Assembly: GCA_040902425.1 (NCBI GenBank)
Contig: JBBDXI010000014.1
Location: forward strand, 1 to 48,281
Length of the DNA: 48,281 nt
Source: JBBDXI01 sp040902425
GTDB taxonomy: Bacteria > Planctomycetota > Phycisphaerae > Phycisphaerales > UBA1924
Reading direction: 5' to 3'
Below are positions 33,208-40,750 of this stretch, piece after piece (the first letter of the stretch is position 1; every line of letters starts with the position of its first letter). A program made the translations under genes and the position numbers. The notes under the pieces were generated by a model that saw nothing but the letters and a program-made list of their open reading frames with translations, was not told the DNA's origin and ran no database searches.

Positions 33208-33286
33208 CCGGCTACCAGGGGCTTGCTCGGCCCAGAGCGGCCTCGCCGCGCCCCTGGCAACGATCGTGCGCCCTCCGGGCGAAGAG
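33208..33286 (-). repeat. REP-like repeat copy C, inverted
   Basis: Read on the minus strand from 33286 it gives CTCTTCGCCCGGAGGGCG, then CACGATCGTTGCCAGGGG, GGCGAGGCCGCTCTGGGCCG and AAGCCCCTGGTAGCCGGC, closer to copy A than to copy B at its far end. Its continuation to about 33167 contains an Arg-codon-like TCTTCC tract and a CCGCCCGGAGGGCGG palindrome, paralleling the 32465-32498 palindrome after copy A. Confidence 0.9.
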
Positions 33287-33338
33287 CCCCCCGCCGATCG
33301 GCAGCACCCGGCCGGGGCCATCGTCGTGGCGGGCGAGC

Positions 33339-33620
33339 TCACTTCGTTTGCTTGACGTTGTCTCGAGAACCTTCAGCGCAACGGCGGACTTCGTCGCCGA
33401 TGCCCGCCAGGCCAAACAAGAGAAATCCGCCGACGAGGAACATCGCCCCGACGGTGCACCCAATCTCTCTGTCGCTCATTAGCCCCAGGTTCAGCACTGT
33501 CTCTCGCTGGTAGTAGTCCTGACCTCGACGTAGAGAGGTTTCGTACGCGAACGCGAAGAAGAACAGCAGGCCAGCGCCGGCTACCAGCATGAACGCGCCA
33601 ATGATCCTGGTGCCAAACAT
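33339..33620 (-). CDS. Small two-helix membrane protein, unknown
   Basis: A 93-residue protein with two hydrophobic helices (IIGAFMLVAGAGLLFFFAFA and VGAMFLVGGFLLFGLAGIG) joined by a polar loop with YYQRETVLNLGLMSDREIG, and a charged C-terminus. Not recognised. AAGGGGAAG lies 3-6 bases before the ATG. It starts 24 bp after the stop of the glycosyltransferase gene on the same strand, so the two may be co-transcribed. GC content is visibly lower than in its neighbours, which together with the adjacent mobile repeats could indicate acquired DNA. Good ribosome site and clear membrane topology support it as a real gene. Confidence 0.62.
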   Translation of the reverse strand: MFGTRIIGAFMLVAGAGLLFFFAFAYETSLRRGQDYYQRETVLNLGLMSDREIGCTVGAMFLVGGFLLFGLAGIGDEVRRCAEGSRDNVKQTK

Positions 33621-33644
33621 CGCTTCCCCTTTCGGCCGCGCAGC

Positions 33645-34769
33645 CTATCTGGAACAGTTCCGGTCCGCAGAGCCGGCGGATTCCGCCGCGGCGATCACTT
33701 TCTCAGCCCCAATCCTCTCCATCATCTCCCGCCCCCCCCGCTCGTCCTTGTGGTCCATCCGGTCGCCCTCGCGCAGGTGCTGGATCACCGCGGTCCGGGC
33801 CGAAGGCGGCGGCGCGTGCCCCGTGTACGGCCCCACCAGCTCCACCCGCGTCGGGCCGAAGAGGCCCACGCTCGGGCGGTCGAAGCCCACCGCCATGTGC
33901 AGCGCGGCCGAGTCGTTGGCGATCACCACGGCCGCGGACTTCACCACCGCCATCAGCTCCCCCACGCTCGTCGCACCGACGAGGTCGAGGATGCGGTGCT
34001 GCGTGCTGAGTGCTGCGTGCTGCGTGGCCTCGCCCCCTCGCGAGGCCAGTTCCAGGAGCGGGCCGCACTGGTCGCGCTCGTTCTTCCCCCCCACCACGGC
34101 CACCGCCTCGACCGTGCCGCGCTCCAGCAGCGCCTCGGCCACCGCCGCGAAGCGGTCGGCCGGCCAGCGCTTGCCCGGCCAGCGGCTGGTGGGGGCGATC
34201 ACGGCGTAGCGCCGCCCGTCCAGCCGCTTCTGCACGAACGCCCGCTCCTTCGGCCCCGTGTACAGCCGCATGTCCCGCACCGGCTCCACTCCCGCGGCCC
34301 TGACCAGCTCGAGCATCCGGTCAACCGCGTGCAGCGGCGACGGCCCATCCGACGGCGGCACCCTCACCCGCCGGTTCACCCCCAGCCACGACAGTTCCCG
34401 CCCCTCCGGCCGCGCGTAGCCGATCCGCACCCGTGCCCCCGTCCAGCGGGCAAACAGCCCGCTCCGCCCCAGCCCCTGGCAATCGAGCACCAAGTCGTAC
34501 CCCGGCCCGCGGAGCGTCCGGTTCATCCACCCCAGCACCCGGTCGATCCGACCCCGGCGCAGGTCGGCCGCCAGCCCGTTCCGGGGGAAGGGCACTACGT
34601 TGGTCAGCCCCGGGTGGTACCACACCGCATCCACGAAGGTGTCCTGCACCAGCCAGTCGATCCGGGCCTCCGGGTACGCCCGCCGCAGGCTCGCCAGCAC
34701 CGGCACCGACCGGCAGACATCCCCCAGGGCGCTCGGGCGGATGATGAGGATCTTGCTCGGATCGGGCAC
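33645..34769 (-). CDS. Glycosyltransferase family 9 (heptosyltransferase-like)
   Basis: A 374-residue GT-B enzyme resembling ADP-heptose:LPS heptosyltransferases. Signatures: KILIIRPSALGDVCRSVPVL at the N-terminus, DWLVQDTFVDAV, YDLVLDCQGLGRSGLFARWT with RIGYARPEGRE, and the nucleotide-sugar half with APTSRWPGKRWPADRFAAVA and ANDSAALHMAVGFDRPSVGL plus FGPT. It probably adds a sugar to a lipopolysaccharide-like or capsular glycan at the inner membrane. I chose the GTG at 34769, with AGGTGAG just upstream; a GTG at 34796 adds nine residues without a ribosome site. A seven-base tandem repeat inserts ATQHAALSTQHR just before the second half. Donor and acceptor cannot be told from sequence. Confidence 0.88.
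   Translation of the reverse strand: MPDPSKILIIRPSALGDVCRSVPVLASLRRAYPEARIDWLVQDTFVDAVWYHPGLTNVVPFPRNGLAADLRRGRIDRVLGWMNRTLRGPGYDLVLDCQGLGRSGLFARWTGARVRIGYARPEGRELSWLGVNRRVRVPPSDGPSPLHAVDRMLELVRAAGVEPVRDMRLYTGPKERAFVQKRLDGRRYAVIAPTSRWPGKRWPADRFAAVAEALLERGTVEAVAVVGGKNERDQCGPLLELASRGGEATQHAALSTQHRILDLVGATSVGELMAVVKSAAVVIANDSAALHMAVGFDRPSVGLFGPTRVELVGPYTGHAPPPSARTAVIQHLREGDRMDHKDERGGREMMERIGAEKVIAAAESAGSADRNCSR
33996..34023. repeat. Heptanucleotide tandem repeat inside the GT9 gene
   Basis: Four consecutive seven-base units on the plus strand: GTGCTGC, GTGCTGA, GTGCTGC, GTGCTGC, followed by a degenerate GTGGCCT. On the coding (minus) strand they add the peptide TQHAALSTQH in a variable loop between conserved blocks. 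A change by one unit would shift the frame, while three units (21 bp) keep it. Confidence 0.88.
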
Positions 34770-34994
34770 GCGCTCACCTGAGACCACTCGCCGCACAGAC
34801 GTCCAGACGCCGGCCGGAAACGAAAGCGGATGCGGGGCACTACCAAGGAAGCTGAGGAGGCATTTAGCCGGCCCGTTAGGATACTGACGGACCCGCCGCC
34901 CGTGCCCGTCCCGCGATGCTCACCCCGCCCACTCGCCCCTCAAGCCCCCGCGCCCCCACCGCCCGCCCGCACGCCCGACAGGAGAGGACCGAAC
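34770..34994. other. Divergent intergenic region
   Basis: These 225 bases separate the divergently transcribed GT9 gene and the secreted-protein pair, so promoters for both should lie here. I found no convincing sigma-70-like pair in either direction, no palindromic operator and no riboswitch-like fold. A C-rich run near 34896-34970 and AGGAGAGG (ribosome site of the plus-strand gene, near 34980-34988) are the only notable elements. Confidence 0.5.
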
Positions 34995-36992
34995 ATGACC
35001 ACCCGCCCCGCCGAACCCAAGCGCCCGCTCTTCCCCCGCCTGGCCGCGCTCGCCTGCACGACCATCGCCCTCGCCGGCGCTCCCCTCGCAGCCCAGGAGG
35101 CGAAGCCGGCGGCCGATGAGGGCTTCCGCGGCGGCACGGTCTTCGTGATCGAGCGCGGCTCCCTCGACACGCTGGCGGTCGATCCGAAGGACAAGGCCCT
35201 CGCGGCCGCGATCGCCATGATCCCGCAGCGGCTCGGCGAGCTGCCCCGCGAGATCCCGGACATGCCCCCCGAGGCGGCCGCGATGCTCTCGACGCTGGTC
35301 AAGACGATCGCCCGCCCGATGCGGGTCACGGTCGCCTACGACGAGACGCCCAGCGGCGGGGCCTTCGGCTATGGCGTGGCGTTCAGCGTGCTGACCGCCG
35401 GCAAGCCCGAGGCCGACGCGCTGCACACGCAACTGAACGACGCGCTGGACCAGGCCCAGGGCGCCCCCTCCGCCAAGCCCAGCACCCGCATCGAGGGCAT
35501 GCTCGACATGCAGACGCCCATCGGCCTGCTCTCCTTCGGCCCGCGCGAGGGCTCGGACGGCTGGCGCTACGAGATCATCTTCGGGACCATGGCCGACCCC
35601 GACGCGGGCGCCGCCGCGCTCCCCGCGCCGGCCGGCGGGCTGAAGCCCTTCCTCCGCGGCCGCCTCGACTTCGCGGGCCTGACCCCCGCGCTCAACATGG
35701 CCCAGATGCTCGCGGGCGCGACACCCGAGTTCCAGGAAGGGCGCAAGCAGATGGAGAGTCTGGGCGTGGTCGGGCGCAACGCCATGAAGATGGGTTTCCA
35801 GGCCGGGTACAGCGAGACCGCCCTCGTGGTCCACGCCGCGCTCCAGGGCGCCGGGACCTTCGCCGACACGCTGGGCCTCCCTCGCCAGCCGCTGAACCGG
35901 GCCGACCTCGCGGCCATCCCGTCCGACGCGATCTACGCCTCCCTCAGCCGCTCCGGCGGGTCGTGGCTCGCCAAGGCGATCGAGAACGGCAAGGCCCAGA
36001 GCGAGGAGTTCGCCGAGGGCCTCGCCCAGTTTGTGGAGATGACGGGCGTGGACCCCGAGGCGGACATCCTCGGGGCGCTGGGGGATGTCAGCGGGTTCTA
36101 CATGTCCGACTCCACCGGCGGCGGGGGGCTGGGCTCGTCGGTGCTGATGTTCGCCGTCAAGGACCGGGCGAAGCTGCTGGGATCGTTCACGAAGCTGGCG
36201 GGCCTCGTCAACGAGCAGGCGGAGATGCACGCCAACGGCTACATCCGCATCGCCGTCGTCCCCTCGAGGGGCGCGGCCGACATGATCACGCTCCAGTTCC
36301 CCGGCATCCCCGTGCCGCTCGAACTGACCATGGCCCTGACCGACTCGTGGCTGCTCCTCTCGCCCACGCCTCAGGGGGCGATGGTCGCGGCCAACCAGGC
36401 CCGCGGCCAGGGGGACGGGGGGCTCCCCAGCAACCCGGCCTTCGCGTCGGCCATGCCGAAGGACGCCGCGGCGACCAGCATCTCGTTCTCCGACACGGCC
36501 CGGCACCTGCCCCTCGGCTACACGCTGGTCAGCATGGCCGGCTCCGCGATCGCCAACGGCGTGCGCTCGCCTTCGGATGAGAGCCGCTCGCCCGGCCTGC
36601 TGGTGCCGACCTACCCGGACCTGAAGCGCGGGGCGCGGGCCAGCGTCCTGTTCTCGTACTGGAAGGGGGACGACTACATCTTCGAGTCGCACGGCGACCG
36701 CTCGCTGCTGGTCAACGCCACCTCGGCGGTGGGCTCGCTCTCGCGGTTCGTCTCGATGTTCACGATCCCCGCCGCCATCGGCGCGATCCAGGGCGCGCAG
36801 GAGGCGGCGCGCGGACGCGCCGAGGCGGCCCCGCGGGTGCTCCCGGGCGATCCGGCTCCCGCCGGGATGGCGCTGCTCGACCTCTACCGCCACTCGCTCC
36901 CGGGTGCGGCGGCGGACCGGATCGTGCTTGAGGCGATGAGCGCAGCCCCGCGCCTCTGGCGGGCCGAGGCCGCGGAGCCGGCCCTCCCGTGA
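34995..36992 (+). CDS. Large exported protein of unknown function
   Basis: A 665-residue protein with a clear signal peptide (LAALACTTIALAGAPLAAQE). The mature protein is rich in Ala, Gly and Pro with regular alpha/beta alternation; recognisable stretches include FRGGTVFVIERGSLDTLAVD at the start, MPPEAAAMLSTLVKTIARPM, LADIPSDAIYASLSRS-like AAIPSDAIYASLSRSGGSWL, and a ligand-free LLLSPTPQGAMVAANQARG. No catalytic motif, lipobox or membrane anchor is seen. It resembles large periplasmic planctomycete proteins of the DUF3352 kind only in general composition, so I do not assign a family. AGGAGAGG lies before the ATG at 34995. Its stop overlaps the next gene by 4 bp, so the two are probably functionally linked. 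Confidence 0.85.
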   Translation: MTTRPAEPKRPLFPRLAALACTTIALAGAPLAAQEAKPAADEGFRGGTVFVIERGSLDTLAVDPKDKALAAAIAMIPQRLGELPREIPDMPPEAAAMLSTLVKTIARPMRVTVAYDETPSGGAFGYGVAFSVLTAGKPEADALHTQLNDALDQAQGAPSAKPSTRIEGMLDMQTPIGLLSFGPREGSDGWRYEIIFGTMADPDAGAAALPAPAGGLKPFLRGRLDFAGLTPALNMAQMLAGATPEFQEGRKQMESLGVVGRNAMKMGFQAGYSETALVVHAALQGAGTFADTLGLPRQPLNRADLAAIPSDAIYASLSRSGGSWLAKAIENGKAQSEEFAEGLAQFVEMTGVDPEADILGALGDVSGFYMSDSTGGGGLGSSVLMFAVKDRAKLLGSFTKLAGLVNEQAEMHANGYIRIAVVPSRGAADMITLQFPGIPVPLELTMALTDSWLLLSPTPQGAMVAANQARGQGDGGLPSNPAFASAMPKDAAATSISFSDTARHLPLGYTLVSMAGSAIANGVRSPSDESRSPGLLVPTYPDLKRGARASVLFSYWKGDDYIFESHGDRSLLVNATSAVGSLSRFVSMFTIPAAIGAIQGAQEAARGRAEAAPRVLPGDPAPAGMALLDLYRHSLPGAAADRIVLEAMSAAPRLWRAEAAEPALP

Positions 36993-38362
36993 TCCGCGCT
37001 GCGGCGATCGTGTGCCTGGTGCTCGCGTGGGTGTCGCCGCGCGCGGGAGCGCAGCAGGCGGCCGAGTTCTGGCAGTTCCCGCCGGGGACGGTCGCGTTCT
37101 GGGCCGTGGACCCGACGACGCTTCCGCCCGGCGCCGCCGCGGCCGACCGCAACCGCCAGGCGATCGAGGCCGCCCTCGCGTGGGCGGTGCCGAGAGTGGT
37201 GGGGAGTGAGAGCGGCCTGCTGAGTGAGTTGCTCGCGCCGGAAGTGCTGGGCGCCTCGCGGTACCGCCTCGCGCTGCTGGAGTTCAGGGCCTCGCACTCG
37301 CCGCCGCAGGGGGCGCGCCGGGGGACGCCCCGAGTTGAGCGCTTCGCGGCCGCTCTCGAGGTGCACAGCGAGGGGGCGTACGAGCGGATCGACGCCGCCC
37401 TTCGTGCGCAGGCAAAGGGGGAGGTGACAGCGCGAGAACTCGCCGGCGGGCACCGGGCCCACTCCACCGCCCGCGCCGGCGCGCCGCAGCCAGGGACGCT
37501 GGAATGGGCGCGGCTCCCGGGGCGCACCGTCGTCGCCTTCGGCGATGGCGCTCTCGACCGGTGGCTGGGCCCGGCCGCTGCCGGTCCCGGCGCCTGGGCC
37601 GCGCCCCGCGAGCGCGCCCGCCCGATGCCCCGAACCCTCATCGAGGCCTGGGTGGACCTGGATGCCCTCCGCACCGACGCGCCGGAGCTCTTCGCGTACG
37701 GGCGCCTCGGCCCGCTCGTGCACGCGTGGGGCATGCAGAACGCCCGCTACCTGTTCGTCTCGTGCAGCGCCCAGGCCCCCGGGGCCCCCGGGACGCCTCG
37801 CCTGGATGTGACCGCGGCGTGGTCCTCGCGCTCGTCGGTCCCGGGCACCATCCGGACCCGCATCCTCAGCGAGGTCCCCGCCGACCACCCCGAGCGCCCG
37901 CTCACCTCGACCTACGCGTACTTCGCCGACATCCGCACGCCGCTGGAGAGCCTCATCACGTGCCTGGTCGAGACCCACCGCGCCCTGTCGCGCGACCCCT
38001 CGCGCCCGACGGCCGCGGAGGGCTGGGTCCGGTCCAACGCCTCGCTCATCCGGCGTGCCCACGAGCGCGACGCGGCCATGACCGTCATCTTCGGCCCGCC
38101 CAGCGACGGCTCGCCGCATCGCCTGGGGGCGAGCACGCTCCTGAAGCCCGGCCGCGAGGCCGAGCGCGACCCCGCCCTCTTCTCAAGCCTCTTCGCGTCC
38201 CTCGGCCGGGGCGTGCAGCCGACAGGCCCGGCCGCGTGGCGCTACCGCGAGCCGCCCGCCGCCCTGCGGGGCCTCACCTGGGGCCACTCCGCGGAGGCCA
38301 GCGCTCTCGAGCTCTTCTGGGCCCCGCAGGCCGCCCCCGCGCCGCGACCGGCTACGCCGTGA
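36989..38362 (+). CDS. Exported protein of unknown function, coupled to the preceding gene
   Basis: A 457-residue protein with a signal peptide (AAAIVCLVLAWVSPRAGAQ). Its start GTG overlaps the previous stop (GTGA). Architecture echoes the upstream protein: an opening strand with PPGTVAFWAVDPTTLPPG, then ASRYRLALLEFRAS, LPGRTVVAFGDGALDRWLGP, TLIEAWVDLDALR and a final segment about WGHSAEASALELFW. These segments suggest the same general fold (DUF-like, paralogous), consistent with an old duplication, although the identity by eye is low. No enzyme motif is seen. It converges with the hydroxyacid dehydrogenase gene, overlapping it by 11 bp at the 3' ends. Confidence 0.82.
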   Translation: MIRAAAIVCLVLAWVSPRAGAQQAAEFWQFPPGTVAFWAVDPTTLPPGAAAADRNRQAIEAALAWAVPRVVGSESGLLSELLAPEVLGASRYRLALLEFRASHSPPQGARRGTPRVERFAAALEVHSEGAYERIDAALRAQAKGEVTARELAGGHRAHSTARAGAPQPGTLEWARLPGRTVVAFGDGALDRWLGPAAAGPGAWAAPRERARPMPRTLIEAWVDLDALRTDAPELFAYGRLGPLVHAWGMQNARYLFVSCSAQAPGAPGTPRLDVTAAWSSRSSVPGTIRTRILSEVPADHPERPLTSTYAYFADIRTPLESLITCLVETHRALSRDPSRPTAAEGWVRSNASLIRRAHERDAAMTVIFGPPSDGSPHRLGASTLLKPGREAERDPALFSSLFASLGRGVQPTGPAAWRYREPPAALRGLTWGHSAEASALELFWAPQAAPAPRPATP

Positions 38363-39329
38363 CCAGGTTCGGCGGGCGCTCCCCCCGCACCACCGCCCCC
38401 GCGTTCTCCGCGACCATGGCCGTCATCATCTCCCGGAACCGCATCGCCCCGCTGGCGATGTGCGGGGTCAGCACGACGTTCTCCAGGCCGATCAGCCCGG
38501 GGTGCACGCGCGGCTCGTTCTCGAACACATCCAGCCCCGCGCCGTAGACCCGCCCCTCCGCCAGGGCCGCGGCCAGGGCCGCCTCATCTACGATCGGCCC
38601 CCGGGCCGTGTTGACCAGGATCGCGGTCGGCTTCATCAGCGCTAGCCTCCGGGCGTCGATCAGCCGCCGGGTCTCGGGCGTGAGGGGCGTGTGGATGCTC
38701 ACCACATCCGCCTCCAGAAGCCCGGCGTCGAGGTCCACCCGCTCCGCCGCCAGGGGCGCCTGCTCGAACTCGTGGTGCCGCGACCGGGCTACGTACAGCA
38801 CCCGCATCCCCCACCCCAGCGACCGCAGGGCCACGGCCCGCCCGATCCGCCCCGCCCCCACGATCAGCAGCGTCCGGCCCGTCAGGTCCACCCCGATGAA
38901 CTCCGTCGGCCCCAGCGGCCCCCGCGCGGCGTACTCCGGGCTCCGGGCGAAGCGGTCGGCGGGCACCAGCCGCCGGGCGACGGCCAGGATCAGCGCCCAG
39001 GCCATGTCCGCTGTCCCCTCGGTCACCGCGTGGGGCGTGTTGGTCACCAGCACCCCCCGCCGGGCGCACGCCGCGAGGTCGATGTTGTCCACCCCCACGG
39101 CGAAGTTGCAGACCGCCCGCAAGCCCGGCCCGGCCGCGGCCAGGACCTCCTCATCCACCCGCTCCGAGACCCACGTCACCAGGACGGTGGCCCCCCCCAC
39201 GAACCGGAGCAACTCATCCCTTGAGAGCCCCCGGTCGCCGGCGACCCTCACCTCTGCCCCTGGGACCTCGAACACCCCCGGCAGGCGCTTCGCCACAGCC
39301 ACAACCGGTCTTGAGCCCGCCTCGGCCAT
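38352..39329 (-). CDS. D-isomer-specific 2-hydroxyacid dehydrogenase (glyoxylate/hydroxypyruvate reductase-like)
   Basis: A 325-residue NAD(P)-dependent reductase. The Rossmann nucleotide site is LLIVGAGRIGRAVALRSLGW. Catalytic residues are in NFAVGVDNIDLAACARRG (substrate loop), NTARGPIVDE (Arg), DVFENEP (Glu) and LTPHIASG (His). It lacks the C-terminal ACT domain of regulated SerA enzymes, and length and motifs match GyaR-type glyoxylate/hydroxypyruvate reductases; a SerA role with the nearby serC cannot be ruled out. I start at the ATG at 39329, where homology begins; 42 bp separate it from the divergent nuclease-like gene, so the promoters must overlap. Confidence 0.92.
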   Translation of the reverse strand: MAEAGSRPVVAVAKRLPGVFEVPGAEVRVAGDRGLSRDELLRFVGGATVLVTWVSERVDEEVLAAAGPGLRAVCNFAVGVDNIDLAACARRGVLVTNTPHAVTEGTADMAWALILAVARRLVPADRFARSPEYAARGPLGPTEFIGVDLTGRTLLIVGAGRIGRAVALRSLGWGMRVLYVARSRHHEFEQAPLAAERVDLDAGLLEADVVSIHTPLTPETRRLIDARRLALMKPTAILVNTARGPIVDEAALAAALAEGRVYGAGLDVFENEPRVHPGLIGLENVVLTPHIASGAMRFREMMTAMVAENAGAVVRGERPPNLVTA

Positions 39330-39371
39330 GCCGATACGGTAGCGTTTCGGTTGTCCCGTGCCGGAGGGAGC

Positions 39372-40115
39372 ATGCCGACCGTCCTCGCCTGGAACCTGCG
39401 TCACGGCGGCGGTTCCCGCCGCATGGCCCCGATCGCGCTCCAACTCCTGGAGCACGCGGCCGACGTCTTCATCCTCTCCGAGTTCCGCTGGCGGACGGGC
39501 GGCCAGATCGCCGGCATCCTGGCGGACCACGGCTGGCCCCACCAGACCGCCACCGAGGCCCCGGAGGGCCAGAACGCCCTTTTGATCGCGTCCCGCACGC
39601 CCCTGGTGGGCGCCGGCGGCGGCCCTTCAACCCCCGGCGGACCGGCACTTTGCGACCACGCGGCCGCAGTGGGCCGCCGCATGGCCGAGGTGTGCCTCCC
39701 CACGCTTGGGCTGTCGCTGGCCGCCGTGCACATCCCCTGCCCCGGTCGCGGCCTGGGGCGGGGAGCGGTCTTCCAGGCGGTCATCGCCGCCGCCCGCCGG
39801 CGCAGATCAGAATCATTCCTGCTGATGGGGGACTTCAACGCCGGGCGCCACCGGCTGGATGAGGACGGGACGACCTTCGCCGGCACCCGCTGCCTCGGCC
39901 AGCTCGCGGCCATGGGGTACCGGGACGCCTGGCGCGACCGGCACCCGTGCGCAACCGACAGGTCGTGGTACAGCCATGCCGGCGCCGGGTTCCGGATCGA
40001 CCACGCGATGGTCTCGGCCCCCCTCGCCGCCCGGGTGAGGCGGTGCTGGTACTCGCACGCCGAGCGGGAGCGCGGGCTGTCGGACCACTCGGCGATCGCC
40101 ATCGAGATCGAGTAG
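39372..40115 (+). CDS. Endonuclease/exonuclease/phosphatase-family hydrolase
   Basis: A 247-residue metal-dependent phosphodiesterase of the EEP superfamily (DNase I/ExoIII/sphingomyelinase fold). Conserved blocks: TVLAWNLRHGG, a metal-binding Glu in VFILSEFRW, the GDFNAGRH motif, IDHAMVS and the catalytic Asp/His LSDHSAIAIEIE. It has no signal peptide. Substrate cannot be predicted: the superfamily includes repair nucleases, phosphatases and lipases. GGAGGGAG lies directly before the ATG. An upstream in-frame start at 39351 would add MSRAGGS and is less likely. It is followed by a good terminator. Confidence 0.86.
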   Translation: MPTVLAWNLRHGGGSRRMAPIALQLLEHAADVFILSEFRWRTGGQIAGILADHGWPHQTATEAPEGQNALLIASRTPLVGAGGGPSTPGGPALCDHAAAVGRRMAEVCLPTLGLSLAAVHIPCPGRGLGRGAVFQAVIAAARRRRSESFLLMGDFNAGRHRLDEDGTTFAGTRCLGQLAAMGYRDAWRDRHPCATDRSWYSHAGAGFRIDHAMVSAPLAARVRRCWYSHAERERGLSDHSAIAIEIE

Positions 40116-40141
40116 GGCGATCCCCGGGCCGCCCGTTTTTT
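40115..40141 (+). terminator. Rho-independent terminator after the EEP hydrolase gene
   Basis: GGGCG (40115-40119) pairs with CGCCC (40130-40134) around a CCCCGGG-containing loop, followed by G and six T. It overlaps the TAG stop codon. Stem length is short, but the T-run is the cleanest in the window. Confidence 0.55.
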
Positions 40142-40174
40142 GCGAGAATTTCCGCTTTTTCTCCCCCGAGCCCC

Positions 40175-40203
40175 TTGCTGCGGTCGGGGCGCTGCGTTAC
40201 AAC
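40175..40203 (+). promoter_or_regulatory. Candidate promoter of the HU-like gene
   Basis: TTGCTG (40175-40180) and TACAAC (40198-40203) are separated by exactly 17 bases and lie about 45 bases before the ATG. Both hexamers match the sigma-70 consensus only at 3-4 of 6 positions, which is expected at this GC content, so confidence is limited. Confidence 0.35.
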
Positions 40204-40248
40204 TTCGGCCGCTTCCCCGCGGAATCGGGATCATTCAAGGAGAGATTC

Positions 40249-40635
40249 ATGGCGATGAAGATGATGAAGAAGAACGGCAAGAAGGCCGCCCCCGCGTTCA
40301 AGGCCCCCAAGCTCACCCCCTCCGCCAAGCCGCGCACCAAGGGCGAGGTCTATCGCACCATCGCGGAGCAGACAGGGCTCGGGCGCAAGGATGTGGTCGC
40401 GGTGTTCGACACGATGGCCCGCATGATGGCCGTCGACCTGTCCAAGCCCGTCAAGGACAAGCCAAAGATCTTCACGGTCCCCGGCCTGATGAAGGTGACG
40501 GCGCGCTACAAGCCGCCGACCCCCGAGCGCCGCGGCGTCGACCCGTTCACCAAGGAGGAGCGGACGTTCAAGGCCAAGCCCGCCTCCACCCAGCTGAAGA
40601 TCCGCGCCCTGAAGAGCCTCAAGAGCATGGTGTGA
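40249..40635 (+). CDS. HU-family DNA-binding protein with Lys-rich N-terminal extension
   Basis: A 128-residue basic protein. The HU/IHF core begins at KGEVYRTIAEQTGLGRKDVV, the dimerisation helices, followed by the beta-arm region (FTVPGLMKVTARYKPPTPER and FTKEERTFKAKPASTQLKIR). A 28-residue Lys/Ala/Pro-rich leader (KMMKKNGKKAAPAFKAPKLT) precedes the core; usual HU is about 90 residues. It should bend and compact DNA in the nucleoid, the extra tail resembling histone H1-like tails of other bacteria. AAGGAGAG lies 6 bases before the ATG. It has its own terminator at 40673-40709, so it looks monocistronic and probably strongly expressed. Confidence 0.88.
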   Translation: MAMKMMKKNGKKAAPAFKAPKLTPSAKPRTKGEVYRTIAEQTGLGRKDVVAVFDTMARMMAVDLSKPVKDKPKIFTVPGLMKVTARYKPPTPERRGVDPFTKEERTFKAKPASTQLKIRALKSLKSMV

Positions 40636-40672
40636 TCGCGACGGCCTGACTCAGACCCACCGGAAACAAACG

Positions 40673-40709
40673 GCGGCGTCCCCCGGGGGGCGCCGCTTCG
40701 TCTTTCTGG
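40673..40709 (+). terminator. Rho-independent terminator of the HU-like gene
   Basis: GCGGCGTCCC (40673-40682) pairs with GGGGCGCCGC (40687-40696) in a 10-bp stem (one G-U pair) with a CCGG loop, followed by the T-rich TTCGTCTTTCTGG. Confidence 0.75.
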
Positions 40710-40711
40710 TT

Positions 40712-40744
40712 GGGTGGCATGGGCAAGCCGTCCCCGGCTTGCCC
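40712..40744. repeat. Palindromic intergenic repeat, half copy (R2)
   Basis: GGGTGGCATGGGCAAGCCG followed by TCCC and CGGCTTGCCC, identical to bases 30956-30988 of R1 except for the loop. The second half of R1 is missing, and the stop codon of the M28 peptidase gene lies 7 bp beyond. It sits between two convergent genes. Confidence 0.88.
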
Positions 40745-40750
40745 GTGCGA

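Larger units (their letters stand above)
32958..33338. other. Non-coding stretch between the transposase and a small membrane-protein gene
   Basis: This 381-bp stretch is mostly repeat DNA: copy B in direct orientation, a spacer with the palindromes GGCCCGGAGGGCC (about 33143-33155) and CCGCCCTCCGGGCGG (33169-33183), and copy C inverted. The B-C pair forms a head-to-head module like the bacterial interspersed mosaic elements built from paired REPs. The first 90 bases after the transposase stop and the 50 bases before 33338 show nothing recognisable. Confidence 0.8.

Noticed and set aside
32366..33286. CRISPR-like array around the Y1 transposase
   Set aside because: Only three copies, irregular spacing, one inverted, and the repeats are hairpin elements much longer than CRISPR repeats; no cas genes.
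34770..34796. GTG at 34796 as the start of the GT9 gene
   Set aside because: No ribosome site precedes it, whereas the GTG at 34769 has AGGTGAG and begins right at the conserved KILIIRPSALGD region.
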